A stretch of DNA of 64,000 nucleotides from contig BGZK01000178.1 of assembly GCA_005406025.1 (NCBI GenBank), positions 124,001 through 188,000 of the forward strand. The letters run 5' to 3'. The position numbers were made by a program, and so were the translations under genes. Origin of the DNA: Eumeta japonica (taxonomy: Eukaryota; Arthropoda; Insecta; Lepidoptera; Psychidae). The notes beneath the pieces are model-generated. The model saw nothing but the letters and a program-made list of their open reading frames with translations. It did not search any database and was not told the DNA's origin. Positions within the stretch are counted from its first letter, which is position 1; every line of letters starts with the position of its first letter. This document shows positions 12,665 to 24,129 of this stretch, one piece after another.

Positions 12665-14135
12665 GTTGCTCTATAACTACTGAATCTCTTTTCAAATTTT
12701 AAAGTAACCTTTAAGACATTGTAGTTCTGATTCTGTTCCCGATAACGTGAAATCGACTGTATTTACGCCCTAGGTCATTACATTAAATGCAATATCGTCA
12801 CATTCAGATCTAGCATGTGACTTAAATGAGTGCTCTAGGCATATAGATGAATTCAATAATTAATTATTGAACGTTTTAAGTAATATTAATAATAAAGGTC
12901 CACTACTAAAATTGCATCTAAAGTTAATGATTAGAAAGGTCTCACGACATTACTGATAAGGAACTTACATTTCATTTAGTTTTTTCCATGTTACTTGCGC
13001 TTTATTGTTTATGGATCTACCAAATGATATAGTCAATCATGGTTATGATATTTTCATTATACGTACTTTTTTTCATTAAAAAAATTTGTAATATTTTATT
13101 GATAAATATATGTAACGTTTTTCTACTTTTTATGATAGCTCAAAAATATATTGAAAACAAAGAAGGTCCGAACTTTGACGACACTAATCGAAACGCTAGG
13201 CAGACCCTAACATTTTGATTAGAACACGCCCTTTTGGAAAAGATTTATGGATTTTGTAGACTGTATAGGTTTCATAAACTGATTATGATGACAATTTTTT
13301 ATTATAGTTAAACAAATAAAAGTGCTTAATACACGTAAAATATGCCATATGAATTAAGAGATACATGTTACAATTAAGGATACAAAATATTAGAGTATGA
13401 CCTCCATATTAATATTCTTTTATATATTTATATTACATCAGCTAATAACATGATTTATTCTTGAAAAACATATAACTTTTGCTTTTAAATTCTCTAATTG
13501 GCTACAGTTCAAATTATGCCCCCGCAAGGTTTATTTAGGAACGTTTGTTTTAAGTTATGTGTGGTATAAAGTATGGAAATTAAATTCAAACAGGCACCCG
13601 CTCCGTGGATAATAAGCGAATTAGCTTACGCCTGCTGAAAATGGAGAAATATTAAAATTGAATTAATTTACTCAATGGTCTTGAACGCGTTAGGTTAAGG
13701 TAAATGTAAATTAATCTTTTTTCTTATGTAAAAAACAAAATACAATCTTAATTGTTTATGCTAAAACAATTCTACTATGGCAACACTGACGAACATATAT
13801 GACGCGTGATGTTAATGTCAAAATCGTGAGACGATTTTATTTTTATTACTATTAATGAAAATAAAATTTATATGATGATTTTCCATACTGCGTAAAAAAG
13901 AATTGTGTGTTTATCTGTTTTAAGTACAGACAAAAGGATAGAGCATGGTCATGTTATAAATCAATATTGTTATGCAAAGTGTATTTGTTATATAAAGTGC
14001 AAAGAAACCTGTCGAAACGAAAGAACAGATAATGTTTTAGAAATATTGTAAATGACCTTTACATGTGGGCTCTATTATTTACATCAAGTTGTAGTATACT
14101 GTAATAAAAATTACAAAATAATTTCAATAGTAAGG
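12665..14135. other. AT-rich unique DNA, no gene seen
   Basis: About 1.5 kb of A/T-rich sequence with stops in all frames and no recognised repeat. Confidence 0.5.
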
Positions 14136-14137
14136 AA

Positions 14138-14210
14138 TATATATATATACATGTATTAGTGTGTGAGTGCGTGCGTGCGTGTGTGTGTGTTTGTGTGTGT
14201 GTGTGTGTTT
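14138..14210. repeat. (TA)n/(TG)n compound microsatellite
   Basis: A short TA run grades into GTGTGAGTGCGTGCGTGC and then (GT)n, interrupted once by TTG. Confidence 0.95.
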
Positions 14211-14214
14211 AGTT

Positions 14215-16740
14215 TTGGTATACAGGAACGTTTTAATAACTTTCAAATTTCTTGTTAAAATACTGCCTAAAATGCTAATTTGATTTTCTTTGCGCCTACT
14301 AAATATATGTTATAAGAACGGTTGAACAATTCTCAAAGAATCAGGTACATGGTTTATAGCAACTCTTTGTATATAAAAGATGTTTTTTTTTTTTGTAATA
14401 CATTATTTCAATTTTCGTATGTATTTCATGGATACTCTTATATTATAAACTGCCTAGTTCAATGCACGAACTTGAGAATAGCATTGTGGCATTGAGAAGG
14501 TGTGTGAATAAATAAGAAAAATTGTACATTAAAAATCAATATAAACTATAACCGTAAAGCATGACAAAAATGCTACTTTTTCATCAAATTAAGTAATTCA
14601 ACTATTAATTTGAAAAGTAACAGTCAAATAGGAATATAAGATTTCGAAGTAAATACGCAGCGTCTGCCGCGATATCGCCGCATGAAGCGTAATTGTATTT
14701 TCAGTTTTGATCGTTTCTGTCTGTTCTCTTTCTAACATTCACTTACTTATAATCATTTAAGTTGCTTTTGCTTTTTGTACTCCTAATAAATTTTCTTTCA
14801 TAAAAATAGTTTTTTTTATAATTATATATAGTTTATGGCACTAAGTTCTAATTACTCGAGAGTATAGTTCTCATAGTATAAAATTAAGCGTCATTTATTT
14901 TATATCATATATTATGTTTTTCCTGTACAATAGATGAAGCTTAATGTAATTTTAAAATTTGTGTGTTTTACCTCATTAATTATGTGACGTAAAAACTAAC
15001 AGAAATAAGTATAATACTTAGATTATTATCACTGTTTTATGTCAGAAAATATTATGAAATTGCAAATCGAATTCTTGTCCATATCGAATTCTACCAATTT
15101 TACATAAATCTACTAGGCGGCACTAAATAACCGAACAAAACTGGATAAATAGAAGGCGCTATCTAATTGAAGTTTCGGCGCAGTAATATCGTAGAAATAG
15201 CGTGTACTCTTCTATGCTGTTTCTGTAGGTACCCTACGACGGAATTTATTCCCCTTTGTTCCCACGAGAGAGAGGGGATGTTCGTAGATTTTTTGCGACA
15301 AATGCTCCGTAAGAGTGATCGACGCTGTGACGCATTTGGCCTCATTTTGCGTTAACACCCCTATAAAAATAGATATTTCGTCTTTTATATAACAGCCTGG
15401 AAAAATTTCCATGCATTTATATCGTGTACCAATTACTTTTATCGAGTAGGCGTCATCTTTACAAGGGCGTTAGGTATATAAAAGTTATGTTCTGTGTATG
15501 AATCTTACTAATTTATCAAACATTGTACATTCGTTTATTATATTGTATCATTATATTACGTTTCAAACCAAAACCTCAATATTCCTCAATAGTATTTTTT
15601 AATGGATTCACTTCATCACTTGACTCAAACAAATATTAATGGTTTATTTTATTTTTCATTATTAAAAAAATACCCACGTTATGGTTTTAATTTAAAATTT
15701 TCATCTATGACTATAATTCGTTTAAACCGGTAAATTACTTAGAGTTTGTACTTTCCAACTACATTTTTTGCAATAATACTTTCTATAAAAAAAAAATCAT
15801 CAAATTTAAGTCACAGTGTAAGAAAAGTTATATCATGTTCAACATAAATTTTAATATCAAAATATCCCTTGTACAAGCAATCAAATCATAACAAATGTTC
15901 ACTGTGTACCTAATGTCTACTTGTACATCAAAGCCTTTCGATTTTTGTGCCCTTTAATTAAACTTATCTAAGATGTTTATTCGAAATGAAGCAACGCCAG
16001 CAGTGGCGCGTAAATTAAAGGGTTTTTTTTTCGGCTAAAAAAGTGTATTCTTTTTATGAACAACCTAAAGGAATTTTTTATTGCTCACATTTCTAAGAAA
16101 ACATTTTATTAATAAACAGTACATGGCAGCTGACACTTTCTGAAAGTGTATACTGAAATATTTAAAACATAGATGGACCAGAGACGTAGACTCTCTAGGA
16201 CGAACTCGATTTTGTGTATTGAAGAATTTTTACGCCGGGTTGCACTAAAGAAAAAGTGCGATGTAAACGTTAATTATAAGATTAAACAGATTCCTTATAG
16301 ATTATTTATAGTTTAATTTGATATAATTTGATGATAATTTAATTTGACGTTTAATTTGGCAATTAGCATTTTTATCTTTTGCTACAATTCACCGCTAGGG
16401 TCCAGAATAAAATCTGTATTCACAAAAATACAGTTAATAGTATCTTACTTTTTTTGCAATTTTGAAATATTATCTAATTTATAAAAATAGACTGTGAAAA
16501 ATTATACTAAAAAATAAATACGATTATATCATTGTGAAAGTAATTTGTAATATTCCATGTAAAAATACAGTTTTTAAAAACTATATTTGCAACTAAAAAG
16601 GTTTTCGTTAACGAATTAAAATATGTTTACCTTTTTGATGTTACTTAAAGAAAAGTTTTGAACACGCTCATTATACACTAGGAAGAACTTAACCGATTTC
16701 GTTTCTCTGAGAATTGTGAAAATAAGTTACGAATAATTCG
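14215..16740. other. AT-rich unique DNA, no gene seen
   Basis: A CpG-bearing patch at 15110-15360 gives overlapping frames on both strands (60-66 codons) but no convincing product. A CTGTTTCTGTAG|GTACCC junction at about 15227-15232 is a weak double splice-site look-alike. The rest is A/T-rich with dense stops. Confidence 0.45.
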
Positions 16741-16744
16741 TAAA

Positions 16745-16794
16745 TTTGCTGTTACCTGAAGATAATATTATTTTTATCTTCAGGTAACAGCAAA
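16745..16794. repeat. perfect 21-bp inverted repeat (hairpin, 8-nt loop)
   Basis: The left arm 16745-16765 (core GCTGTTACCTGAAGATAA) is exactly complementary to the right arm 16774-16794. The loop TATTATTT has 8 bases. The arms differ in composition from the AT background and have no mismatch, so the inversion is recent or constrained. If transcribed it would form a 21-bp duplex. I do not match it to any miRNA I know. The right arm also carries TTATCTTCAG|GTAAC, a splice-site-like junction, probably by chance. Confidence 0.9.
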
Positions 16795-16799
16795 CTATA

Positions 16800-17515
16800 A
16801 ATTTTATGAATAAGCTAACAATTATTCTAAAATAGGACGAACATTTATTTCATCTCTACAACTCTGTTACAATCATAATGATAAACCTTAAAAGCTCAAC
16901 CCTAGGCAATGGCCTACTATTAGTGGTAGAGAAAAAAACTCGAAGGGATTTTTTTCGGGGTTTTTCCACCATTTTCTAGATGACTTTCATTTATTTTTAT
17001 TACCTATTGTTTTATTTATCGTAAATTTCTCTACTCGTCATAAGATTGCTGTAAATCGTTCAATGATTTAAATTAGTATCCTGGTAAAGCTATTGCTGCT
17101 CATGATGATTAGTAACAAATTTACAATTCAAATAATACTTTCATTTAGGTAAAAAAAATTCAATTCTATGGCAACATTACATTTAGTTCCACATTATTAC
17201 CTCGCCTGCTATATCAAAATTCAATGAAGCACTATTAACGTAACTATTATTTGTGAATCGATAGTTACTCTCGCACAATAACAATATGTTTTTCTTGTTA
17301 CACTTTTAGTAGACGAACTGAAATTATTCCGCTAATCAAGTAATTCTTTTAGTTGTAATTCTACTGTAATTCGAAAACAACGCTTTTACTTTTAAAATGT
17401 TATCAGATTTCATAAAAACCCAACCCCTAATTCTACGAAGCCTACGTCTTGGTCAAAACGTATGGCTTGACAGTTTCGCGGACGTCGCACCGTACACTCC
17501 CATGGTACGAGAGCG
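16800..17515. other. AT-rich unique DNA, no gene seen
   Basis: No open frame, repeat ends or RNA gene recognised. A CpG-bearing patch (17455-17515) immediately borders the mariner insertion. Confidence 0.45.
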
Positions 17516-17520
17516 GGATG

Positions 17521-18685
17521 ATAAGTGCCTGGCCTAGGAAAGAAATACTCAGTTTAAAGTAACGAAGCGGTTTTTATTTTACGACGTAGTCTCCTTTAAG
17601 CTCTGCGCACTTAGTCCATCTTCGCTCCAAAGCGGTTATACCCTCCATTAAATGCATTTCTTCAAGGCCAGCAAAATACTCCTCCATATTAACTATAAGG
17701 TCATTATTCGTCCCAAATTTCTGACCACCTAAAAAGTTTTGAAGTTAGGGAACAGGTGGAAGATCGACGATGCTAGGTAAGGTGATAAGGTGAATGGGGC
17801 AACAATTCGTAGTGTAATTCGTTGATTTTTGCCATTTCCTTAACACATGTGTGAACTTTTGCATTCTCTTGGTGAAAGATGATTTTTTTCGAGTCAAACC
17901 TGGTCTTTTTTACTGTATACATTCATGTTACTTATTTAACAGATCATCTTAAAAGCCGTTGGTAATAGTTTGACCCCTCGGAAGGTAATCTATCATCAAA
18001 ATTTCCTTTGCATCCCAAAATGCAGATGCCAATCTGATCCTCTTTTTTGGAACCAAACACACAGCTTCTGTCCACTGCTTTAATAAAACTTTAGATTTCG
18101 GTGTATAGTGGTAGATCCACTTTTCATCTCTTGTTACAAATCTTCGCAAAAAATACATTTTATTACTCTTAACAAGATTCAAACAGTGTTGGAAATCTTG
18201 CAAACGAATTCGTTTTTTATTGAGACTAAGCAAGTGCGACACCCGACGGGCGGATAGCTTTTTTTTATATGCAATTCTTTACTCTTGTACCTGCTCTTTT
18301 GAAATGTTTACACTATCGGGTATTTCGGATAACTTCAATCTTCGATCTGCCAAGACCATGGACTTTGGAAATCATTTCCGGAGTGATGACTCTTTTTGGA
18401 CGCCCGGACCCGGAAAAAGCACTTTAACCTAAAACATTTTTTTACTCTTCAAAAATTTCTGCTGCCTTTAAACCCTTCATATGAAGAAACTTTATCACAG
18501 CTCTTTGTTCAGTTTAATCCATTTTGTGAAAAATTCGACACAAGATTTTTTTAAATGTCAGTTTATTATAAAGTATTAACGCCGTCGATTCCAAATTAAA
18601 AATATAGATAGCTAGAAACCTCTTTGGTAAAATAAGATATTTTTAAAACATATACGTTTTTAAATAGTGTAAGCCAGGTACTTAT
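17521..18685 (-). mobile_element. degenerate mariner element with both inverted ends
   Basis: The left end reads ATAAGTGCCTGGCCTA (17521-17536). The right end, reverse complemented, reads ATAAGTACCTGGCTTA (18670-18685): 14 of 16 bases match. TA, the mariner target, lies just outside the right end, and TG, a mutated TA, outside the left. At 1165 bp it is a little shorter than a typical intact mariner of about 1.3 kb, which agrees with internal deletions. The transposase remnant fills the interior on the minus strand. Confidence 0.88.
17574..18522 (-). pseudogene. mariner transposase pseudogene
   Basis: The transposase cuts and pastes mariner DNA at TA sites; this copy is dead. It starts at ATG 18520-18522 (MD then an in-frame stop, followed by TEQRAVIKFLHMKGLKAAEIF). 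The best block is 17949-18242, with HCLNLVKSNKMYFLRRFVT then RDEKWIYHYTPKSK, in which the first catalytic Asp of the DDD triad is kept. Further on come FHQENA, where the second catalytic Asp (normally HQDNA) is Glu, and a shifted SPYLASSIF in place of the usual SPDLAPSDF, so the third is lost. The C-terminus reads LERRWTKCAELKGDYVVK and stops at 17574-17576. Several frameshifts and deletions separate these blocks, and total length is about 30 codons short. Confidence 0.92.
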
Positions 18686-18689
18686 TATT

Positions 18690-19280
18690 CCAACGTCGTA
18701 TTTTGATAAGAAATGAAATCACTGATGTTTAATGTCGTGTCATGCAATAATTTTATGTAATGGCCAATCTATGCGCTTTGACCAAGATTTAGACTGCAGA
18801 GTTAGAAGATTGGGTCTTCGTGAAGAGATGAAGATGAAATTCTGATAACTCTTGAGATGTGATAACTTTTTCAACAATCGAAGCATGAGTGAGTCTTGCC
18901 AACTAAATTCACATGAATATTTTTTTTTGGAATAGATGTTATCTCAACAAAACCATAAACAAAAAATCATATCTATACACAATGTATCAGCTTCAATAAA
19001 TACACTGTAAGGCACGCTCTGAAAATATAACAGGTACTGTAGCATGTTCGTCTTAACAAGCTCTAAAACAATATCCTCAAATCTAACGAAAAATAAAGCC
19101 ATTATGAGCGCCCTCGTCCCAATAACATGCGGCATAAACATATCGTATTGTATCTTGTGACGGTTTTGTACGTGTTTCTTTTTGGTTTTAATTATTGTGA
19201 TGTTACCAACTACTTTCTTTTAGATTTATTACTCATGCGTTACGTTACTTCTTTGTAACTGCCTTTTCAGCCTCCTTTTT
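18690..19280. other. unique DNA between two mobile elements
   Basis: About 0.6 kb with no convincing gene. The 65-codon minus frame at 18944-19141 has an ATG but no motif. Confidence 0.45.
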
Positions 19281-19284
19281 TTAA

Positions 19285-20097
19285 CCGACTTCAAAATTAA
19301 AAAGGAGGAGGTTCTCAATTCGACTGTATTTTTTTATATTTGTTACCTCAGAACTTTCGACTGGGTGAACCGATTTTCACAAATATTTTTTTATTTGAAA
19401 GCTGGTGTTTTCTTTGTGGTTCCATTTCACTTTGGTTCAGTTCTGACAATGGCATCCATGAGAAAATCATATTAATCTTAAATTTGCATTAAGTGTGTGC
19501 GCGACAAATGGACGTTTAACGCAATGTCACGCTAACCGATTTGGATGATTCTTTTTTTGTTGGAAAAGTGTACTTCAAGGGTAGTATGATGAGAGTTTTG
19601 GTTAGGTTCTGGTTATAGGATCCATGACAAAGTAACGGAACTCTTCAATTCTTATAATAAAATTAACATTACTCGGCCGAGTCTTTTTATAGGCTATTCG
19701 AATATTTGAGTCACCTACCGTAACGTCGTTATGGTCAAGTAATTGTCGTAGTCGAATATAATAATCAAAGGAACTCCTTAACGGTTTATAGTAAGGGCGC
19801 GATCTATAAGCAGCACGTTCAGTAAGTAGGTCTACCCATATTTAGACACATTATAGAACACTATAAATTTAACTTATATTGTAGAATACTATAATATACC
19901 TAGTGTTAAGTTAAATTTGAAGTGGGTAGGTACCTATCTATCTTCTTACATGGTAAACACATAGATCGTGCCTACATATTGATGAGTATAAAAAGGAAGT
20001 TGATTATTAAGTTGTAGAAGAATACGCAATTATTTTTTAACTTTTAGTACATATTAATTTGTTTTGGAATAGTTTTTTTAGAGGTCGGTTTTTTTTG
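19285..20097 (+). mobile_element. complete Lepidoptera-type CCGACTTC/GGAGGAGG repeat flanked by TTAA
   Basis: TTAA at 19281-19284 precedes CCGACTTC, an A-rich run and GGAGGAGGTTCTC. The right end is GAGGTCGG, a T run and G, followed by TTAA at 20098-20101. CCGACTTC and GAGGTCGG form an imperfect terminal inverted pair (7 of 8). The interior contains phrases I recognise as widespread in moth and butterfly genomes, such as CAGAACTTTCGACTGGGTGA and TTCAGTTCTGACAATGGCAT. There is no coding frame. TTAA at both ends suggests a TTAA-targeting (piggyBac-like) transposase, but that is inference from the ends alone. Confidence 0.78.
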
Positions 20098-20109
20098 TTA
20101 AAATATTTG

Positions 20110-20820
20110 TTTATGTTTTCTACACTATATTTTTCTTTCTACTAGTACAGTACTGAGGTACTTTGTGACACAATCTTTGACAAAGTACCTGTGCGTTTTA
20201 ACACTAAACATAATACCGTTTTAAAAACTAAATCTCAAAATTTATTAATCACGAAATTTTGTAATGTATCTTTTTCTATTGCTCCGCCATATTTGAAACA
20301 CGTTACCGGCCGTGGCGCGCGCCGCGGGATGAGCGATGCTTTAGGGTCTCTCTTTGTAATAAAATTATTTTACTGAAGGAATAATTCGATTAATTAGGAT
20401 TGAAGTTCAGTACGAAATAGGTTTTTGTATCCGAATGTACCGCCTGTGGTTGTTACTATGGCGTACGCAATCGAAGGATTTCTTTTTATTGTTTATTATA
20501 AAAAAATGTATAAGTAACTATCTAATAAATGTCAATAAATACTTGAAATATTTTTACACTTGTATTCAGATTATTTGTGATAGCAGTATTGTAATAAGAA
20601 ACAGTTATCAGTATGCATTATCCACTGCACAGGCATAATGATTACAATCTTTGTGATTCTGAGGAGCGCAACGTTCTAGATTTACTTGAATAGAAACGAA
20701 ATAATTAATTTTAAGTGCATTTTCGTTGATAGAACATACTTAATCAATTTATTATTCCATTTCATTATAAAAACCGAGACCTCTAAAATTCCTTTCATTT
20801 TCACCTATGATATATTATTA
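20110..20820. other. unique DNA with a small GC patch
   Basis: A short CpG patch sits at 20280-20350 (GGCCGTGGCGCGCGCCGCGG). The two plus-strand frames of 61 and 67 codons show no motif. TCCGCCATATTT here recurs at 30849-30860, possibly a shared short repeat or a YY1/Pho-type site. Confidence 0.35.
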
Positions 20821-20824
20821 TAAT

Positions 20825-20973
20825 GCTCAAGGGTGGATACCTGGAAACCTATAACACAAGCTGAACTTAGTTTGGGTTCCAGTTTCCCACAGTAATTCCT
20901 AATGTTGCACATTTTTTGTAATTTTGCATTGGAAACTATTGTGGAGGAAAATAAAGAATTATTATTATTATTG
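20825..20973 (+). repeat. LINE 3' end with AATAAA and (ATT)n tail
   Basis: A 3'-UTR-like stretch (TGGATACCTGGAAACC ... CTGAACTTAGTTTGGG) is followed by AATAAA at 20950-20955 and an ATT-repeat tail. Lepidopteran non-LTR elements commonly end with this signal and tail. No reverse-transcriptase sequence precedes it, so it is a 5'-truncated copy. Confidence 0.65.
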
Positions 20974-21119
20974 TATTATTTAAAAAAAGTATAAAATGCT
21001 TGCTTGTCTACATTTTAAAAATAGTAAGTTTTACTTAATATTTTTTATCTTATTTCAAAGAATATGTACAATTTATTTAATATTAGACATTTAATATAGG
21101 TTGATGTGACAGAAGACTT

Positions 21120-21785
21120 AGAGCTAATACATATAGAAGTAGTCATTTTTATTTGACTACATGTGATTTACGAACGCTACTCGTAATTATATAAAGATCT
21201 CTGTTATTATATATATCTGTTAATTTATCATAAGCTCGCGAATGCATGAATGTATTTCAATGTGATTTTCACTAATATAATCCGCCATACCCGAGGATCG
21301 TATTAATGCTAGACGTGGCTCATATTTAGTATCAAAAATCTATCAGTTTAATTACAATGGATTGCAATACAAGTGAAAGTAAAAAAAATACTTTATTTCC
21401 ACGTCGACACAGCTACGAGAAGTCACTCGTATTTATGCTTTAATTTATTTACTTGATCTATTTATGCGTACTTAGAAGAACATATTTTAGAAATATCTCA
21501 TTAAATCAAATGAAGCAGTCCGTTCGCCTCAACAGGCGTTTATTTTTTCTATTTATCTGCGTCATCTTAAGCCGGCGCGGACGTGTGAATTGAAGTTTTC
21601 TCTTCATACACAAACCGGAGGAAATATACCTTTTCTTTTTTATTAAGGATCTCGAATTTACTCTCAGTTATAGTTAGATAATATTGACATTAATCTGGAC
21701 TTTTCCAGCATTGTGTAATCGTATTTGCATTAGATTGAGAACTTATCAAAAAAAAAATCTTTTTCATTAACACTTCTTGGACGTA
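21120..21785. other. AT-rich unique DNA, no gene seen
   Basis: No open frame, repeat family or RNA gene recognised. Confidence 0.45.
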
Positions 21786-21794
21786 TATTAAATT

Positions 21795-21970
21795 TTATTC
21801 TAATCTATATAAATCATTCTGTTTGTTTAAGTATTTTATGGTTATTCTTTGATTGCCCGATTTTCTGTTATTAAAAAAATTGTCTATTTGTTTGTTTAAA
21901 CACACTAATTGCCACTAGATGAATTCTCATGGGATTTTCGCACATAACTCGAGCGTAGCCTGGGGCAACA
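21795..21970 (+). repeat. degenerate lepidopteran interspersed repeat
   Basis: ATATAAATCATTCTGTTTGT, then the weak GGGATTTTCGCACATAACTC and GGGGCAACATATAGACTGT phrases, resemble the diverged interspersed repeat that also occurs at 47785-48010. Too eroded for boundaries. Confidence 0.45.
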
Positions 21971-21974
21971 TATA

Positions 21975-23250
21975 GACTGTATGCGCTGATTGCTCATTAG
22001 AATTGTCCCATTTACCCTATCCTTGAAACTTCATGCAGTGGAAAATCAAAGGGATGGTAGAGAGAGGAACTCACCCTTCCGTGTGATGTTACCTTCACTT
22101 TTGGCGGCCACCGGTGTGTCTAGTACAAATGCGAAGTCCGTGCTATTTTATCCAGAAAACGTAAAATACACTTGCGGTTCACAATAATTAAAATCTATAA
22201 TTATAGTGTATAATGCAATGAGCAATTTGCAAACGAGTGCCGGTAGGAACAAATTGAGTTGCGGGCGTAAAGGAGGGGGCTATCTATCACTATATGTAAT
22301 TTCGAGGACACGGCGTAAACATAGGCTTTATTTTATCAAAATTGTTAACGGAAACTTAGATGGTTTTTGAAAATTAATTTCATACGTACAAAGTCCCAGA
22401 CATAGCTAGTTGCAAAATAATTATAATCAAAAAACGAAGACCCTCAAGGTCGCGCTACAGCCGTTTTTCTCAACGACTTCTATCATTGTTGATGTGAAAA
22501 GTGTGTATCGTGTCGCCTGCATATGTATTTAAACGATACTAAACTTGTACTATCAACTTTCGGTTAGTAAACCGCTGAAACAGATCCTTCCAGGAGTTTC
22601 TTTCTTTCTACCAATGACCATCGACACCCGCGCGATGACGATGTAACGGATAGATTTCTTTGCGCATTTTCCGAAATACGGAACCAGAAGTCTACTTTGA
22701 TTGAAGTTAAAAACTCATTGGTCGATTCGCTTATGGTCAAGATTAAATGCAGGATCATACGGTTTGAAAGCAACGCTTTTAATTACCGGTCCGTAAATGG
22801 ATAGAATAATTTGTTAGAATTTATTTTTTTCATATTTATTTGAAAAGGTTTCCGCTATCCAATATCTGAAATTCACGTACCAAACGACCTAATATTATTT
22901 CGTGTTCATAAAATGTCTCTTAAGTTACGAAGAAGATTAAAAAAACTGTTTAACGAGTAATTCCTCTCTCACAATTTAATTTACAGGCAAATCACGAACG
23001 ACCCGGTGCAATTATGTTTGAACAAAACTGTGAAGCGAGAGTTTGCCCGGGATTTGACCGATTTCGTTATAAGTCGTAACTCGTAAGTTATGAAAACAAT
23101 AACAGATTATTATTCAGATTTAGTGTTGATTTTAATGATTACTTTCATCGAAAGGAAACGTGCAAAAGAATCCGTTATGAACTTATGTAATCCCTTTTTT
23201 TACAAAGGCACATAAGAACGATTACTATAAAAGTACTCTCGTAATTTTTT
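21975..23250. other. unique DNA, no gene supported
   Basis: Frames at 21990-22187 (+) and 22564-22773 (-) are 65-69 codons with mixed composition. Neither has a splice pair or a family motif I can name. The rest is A/T-rich. Confidence 0.4.
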
Positions 23251-23251
23251 A

Positions 23252-23286
23252 AAAGATTAAGAGAGGCGTGCTCTCTCTTAATCTTT
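23252..23286. repeat. perfect 14-bp inverted repeat (hairpin)
   Basis: AAAGATTAAGAGAG (23252-23265) pairs exactly with CTCTCTTAATCTTT (23273-23286) across the 7-base loop GCGTGCT. It abuts the GC islet at 23285-23401. Confidence 0.9.
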
Positions 23287-23401
23287 ATTTCAGACTGAGA
23301 GACTTGGATCTCGAAATCTCCACGCTGACTCGGGGCGCGTCGGGGCCCTTAACGAGCGCACTGGTGACGAGCTCCGGAATCGACGTTTCCGCGAATCGCA
23401 T
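23285..23401 (-). CDS. 38-codon small open frame in a GC islet, both strands open
   Basis: On the minus strand ATG (23399-23401) opens MRFAETSIPELVTSALVKG and closes SLSLK-stop at 23285-23287. About 70% of third positions are G/C, against about one third in the flanks. The plus strand is also open (RLRDLDLEISTLTRGASG...) and is preceded by a plausible acceptor CTTTATTTCAG ending at 23293, so a plus-strand exon is an equal alternative. I recognise neither protein. It could be a true small exon, a retrocopy scrap or simply a conserved GC block. Confidence 0.25.
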   Translation of the reverse strand: MRFAETSIPELVTSALVKGPDAPRVSVEISRSKSLSLK

Positions 23402-23499
23402 AATAAAATTTTATTATTCATATAGTACAAAAATCATATTTTTTAGTATCACCCGAATATTTTTACGAACGCTGACTGCGAAATTTACGAAAACGTAAC

Positions 23500-23960
23500 A
23501 AGTAAAATTTATCCGTAGGAGAAATATCCATTAAATATTATATCGATAAGGGGTTTGGTGCTTCACTGAGCCCCAGTACAAAATGAAAATGTTATTATTT
23601 TTTTTAATTATATTACTATATTATTATGTTTATTTATTTAATTGTATATTATAAAATTCACTTCGCCATTTATTTACCAAAGCAGCACAAATAACTTATT
23701 TCCGCCGCGTTATCAATCAAGGAATAACTCTGATTTTTTTTTTGGCGAGAGCCGAAGATCAAACATGAAGCTTTATATATTTAAAAAGAATCGCTAGAGA
23801 AATTAATTCTCAATCCAACACTACTATGAAAAACTTCGACCTCAAATCGAAGAGAAAGCAGCGCGACAGCTTTTCCTTTTTCATTTCAAATTCCCCTCGA
23901 AGTAAACGAGTCTGGATTCAAAGCGAATATCCACCTCTGAAGCTGAATAACTCCCGAGCG
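23500..23960. other. AT-rich spacer
   Basis: Nothing recognised apart from the Lys/Arg-rich start of the open frame that runs into the next GC islet. Confidence 0.4.
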
Positions 23961-23961
23961 T

Positions 23962-24095
23962 ATGAAGAAGGGCGGGGGCGGAGGACTCATCACCGCTCAG
24001 CGCCCGCCGCCCGTGTACACAGTCCACGTGCGCGCTTCAGCTCGGCTTTATGCCGCGAGATGAGCCCGACTTCACGGCGAAACGATAACGAATGT
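23962..24095. promoter_or_regulatory. GC islet with an E-box
   Basis: Short CpG/GGC-rich patch (GGGCGGGGGCGGAGG, CGCCCGCCGCCCGTG) containing CACGTG within GTCCACGTGCGC. A 100-codon plus frame (23826-24128) crosses it but is Arg-rich, low complexity and probably not coding. Candidate regulatory element only. Confidence 0.25.
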
Positions 24096-24129
24096 GCTAT
24101 TTACATTATACCTGTATTATCAAATTAAC

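Noticed and set aside
16774..16790. TTATCTTCAG|GTAAC as a recursive splice site
   Set aside because: It is part of the perfect hairpin and is mirrored on the other strand; the donor half is weak.
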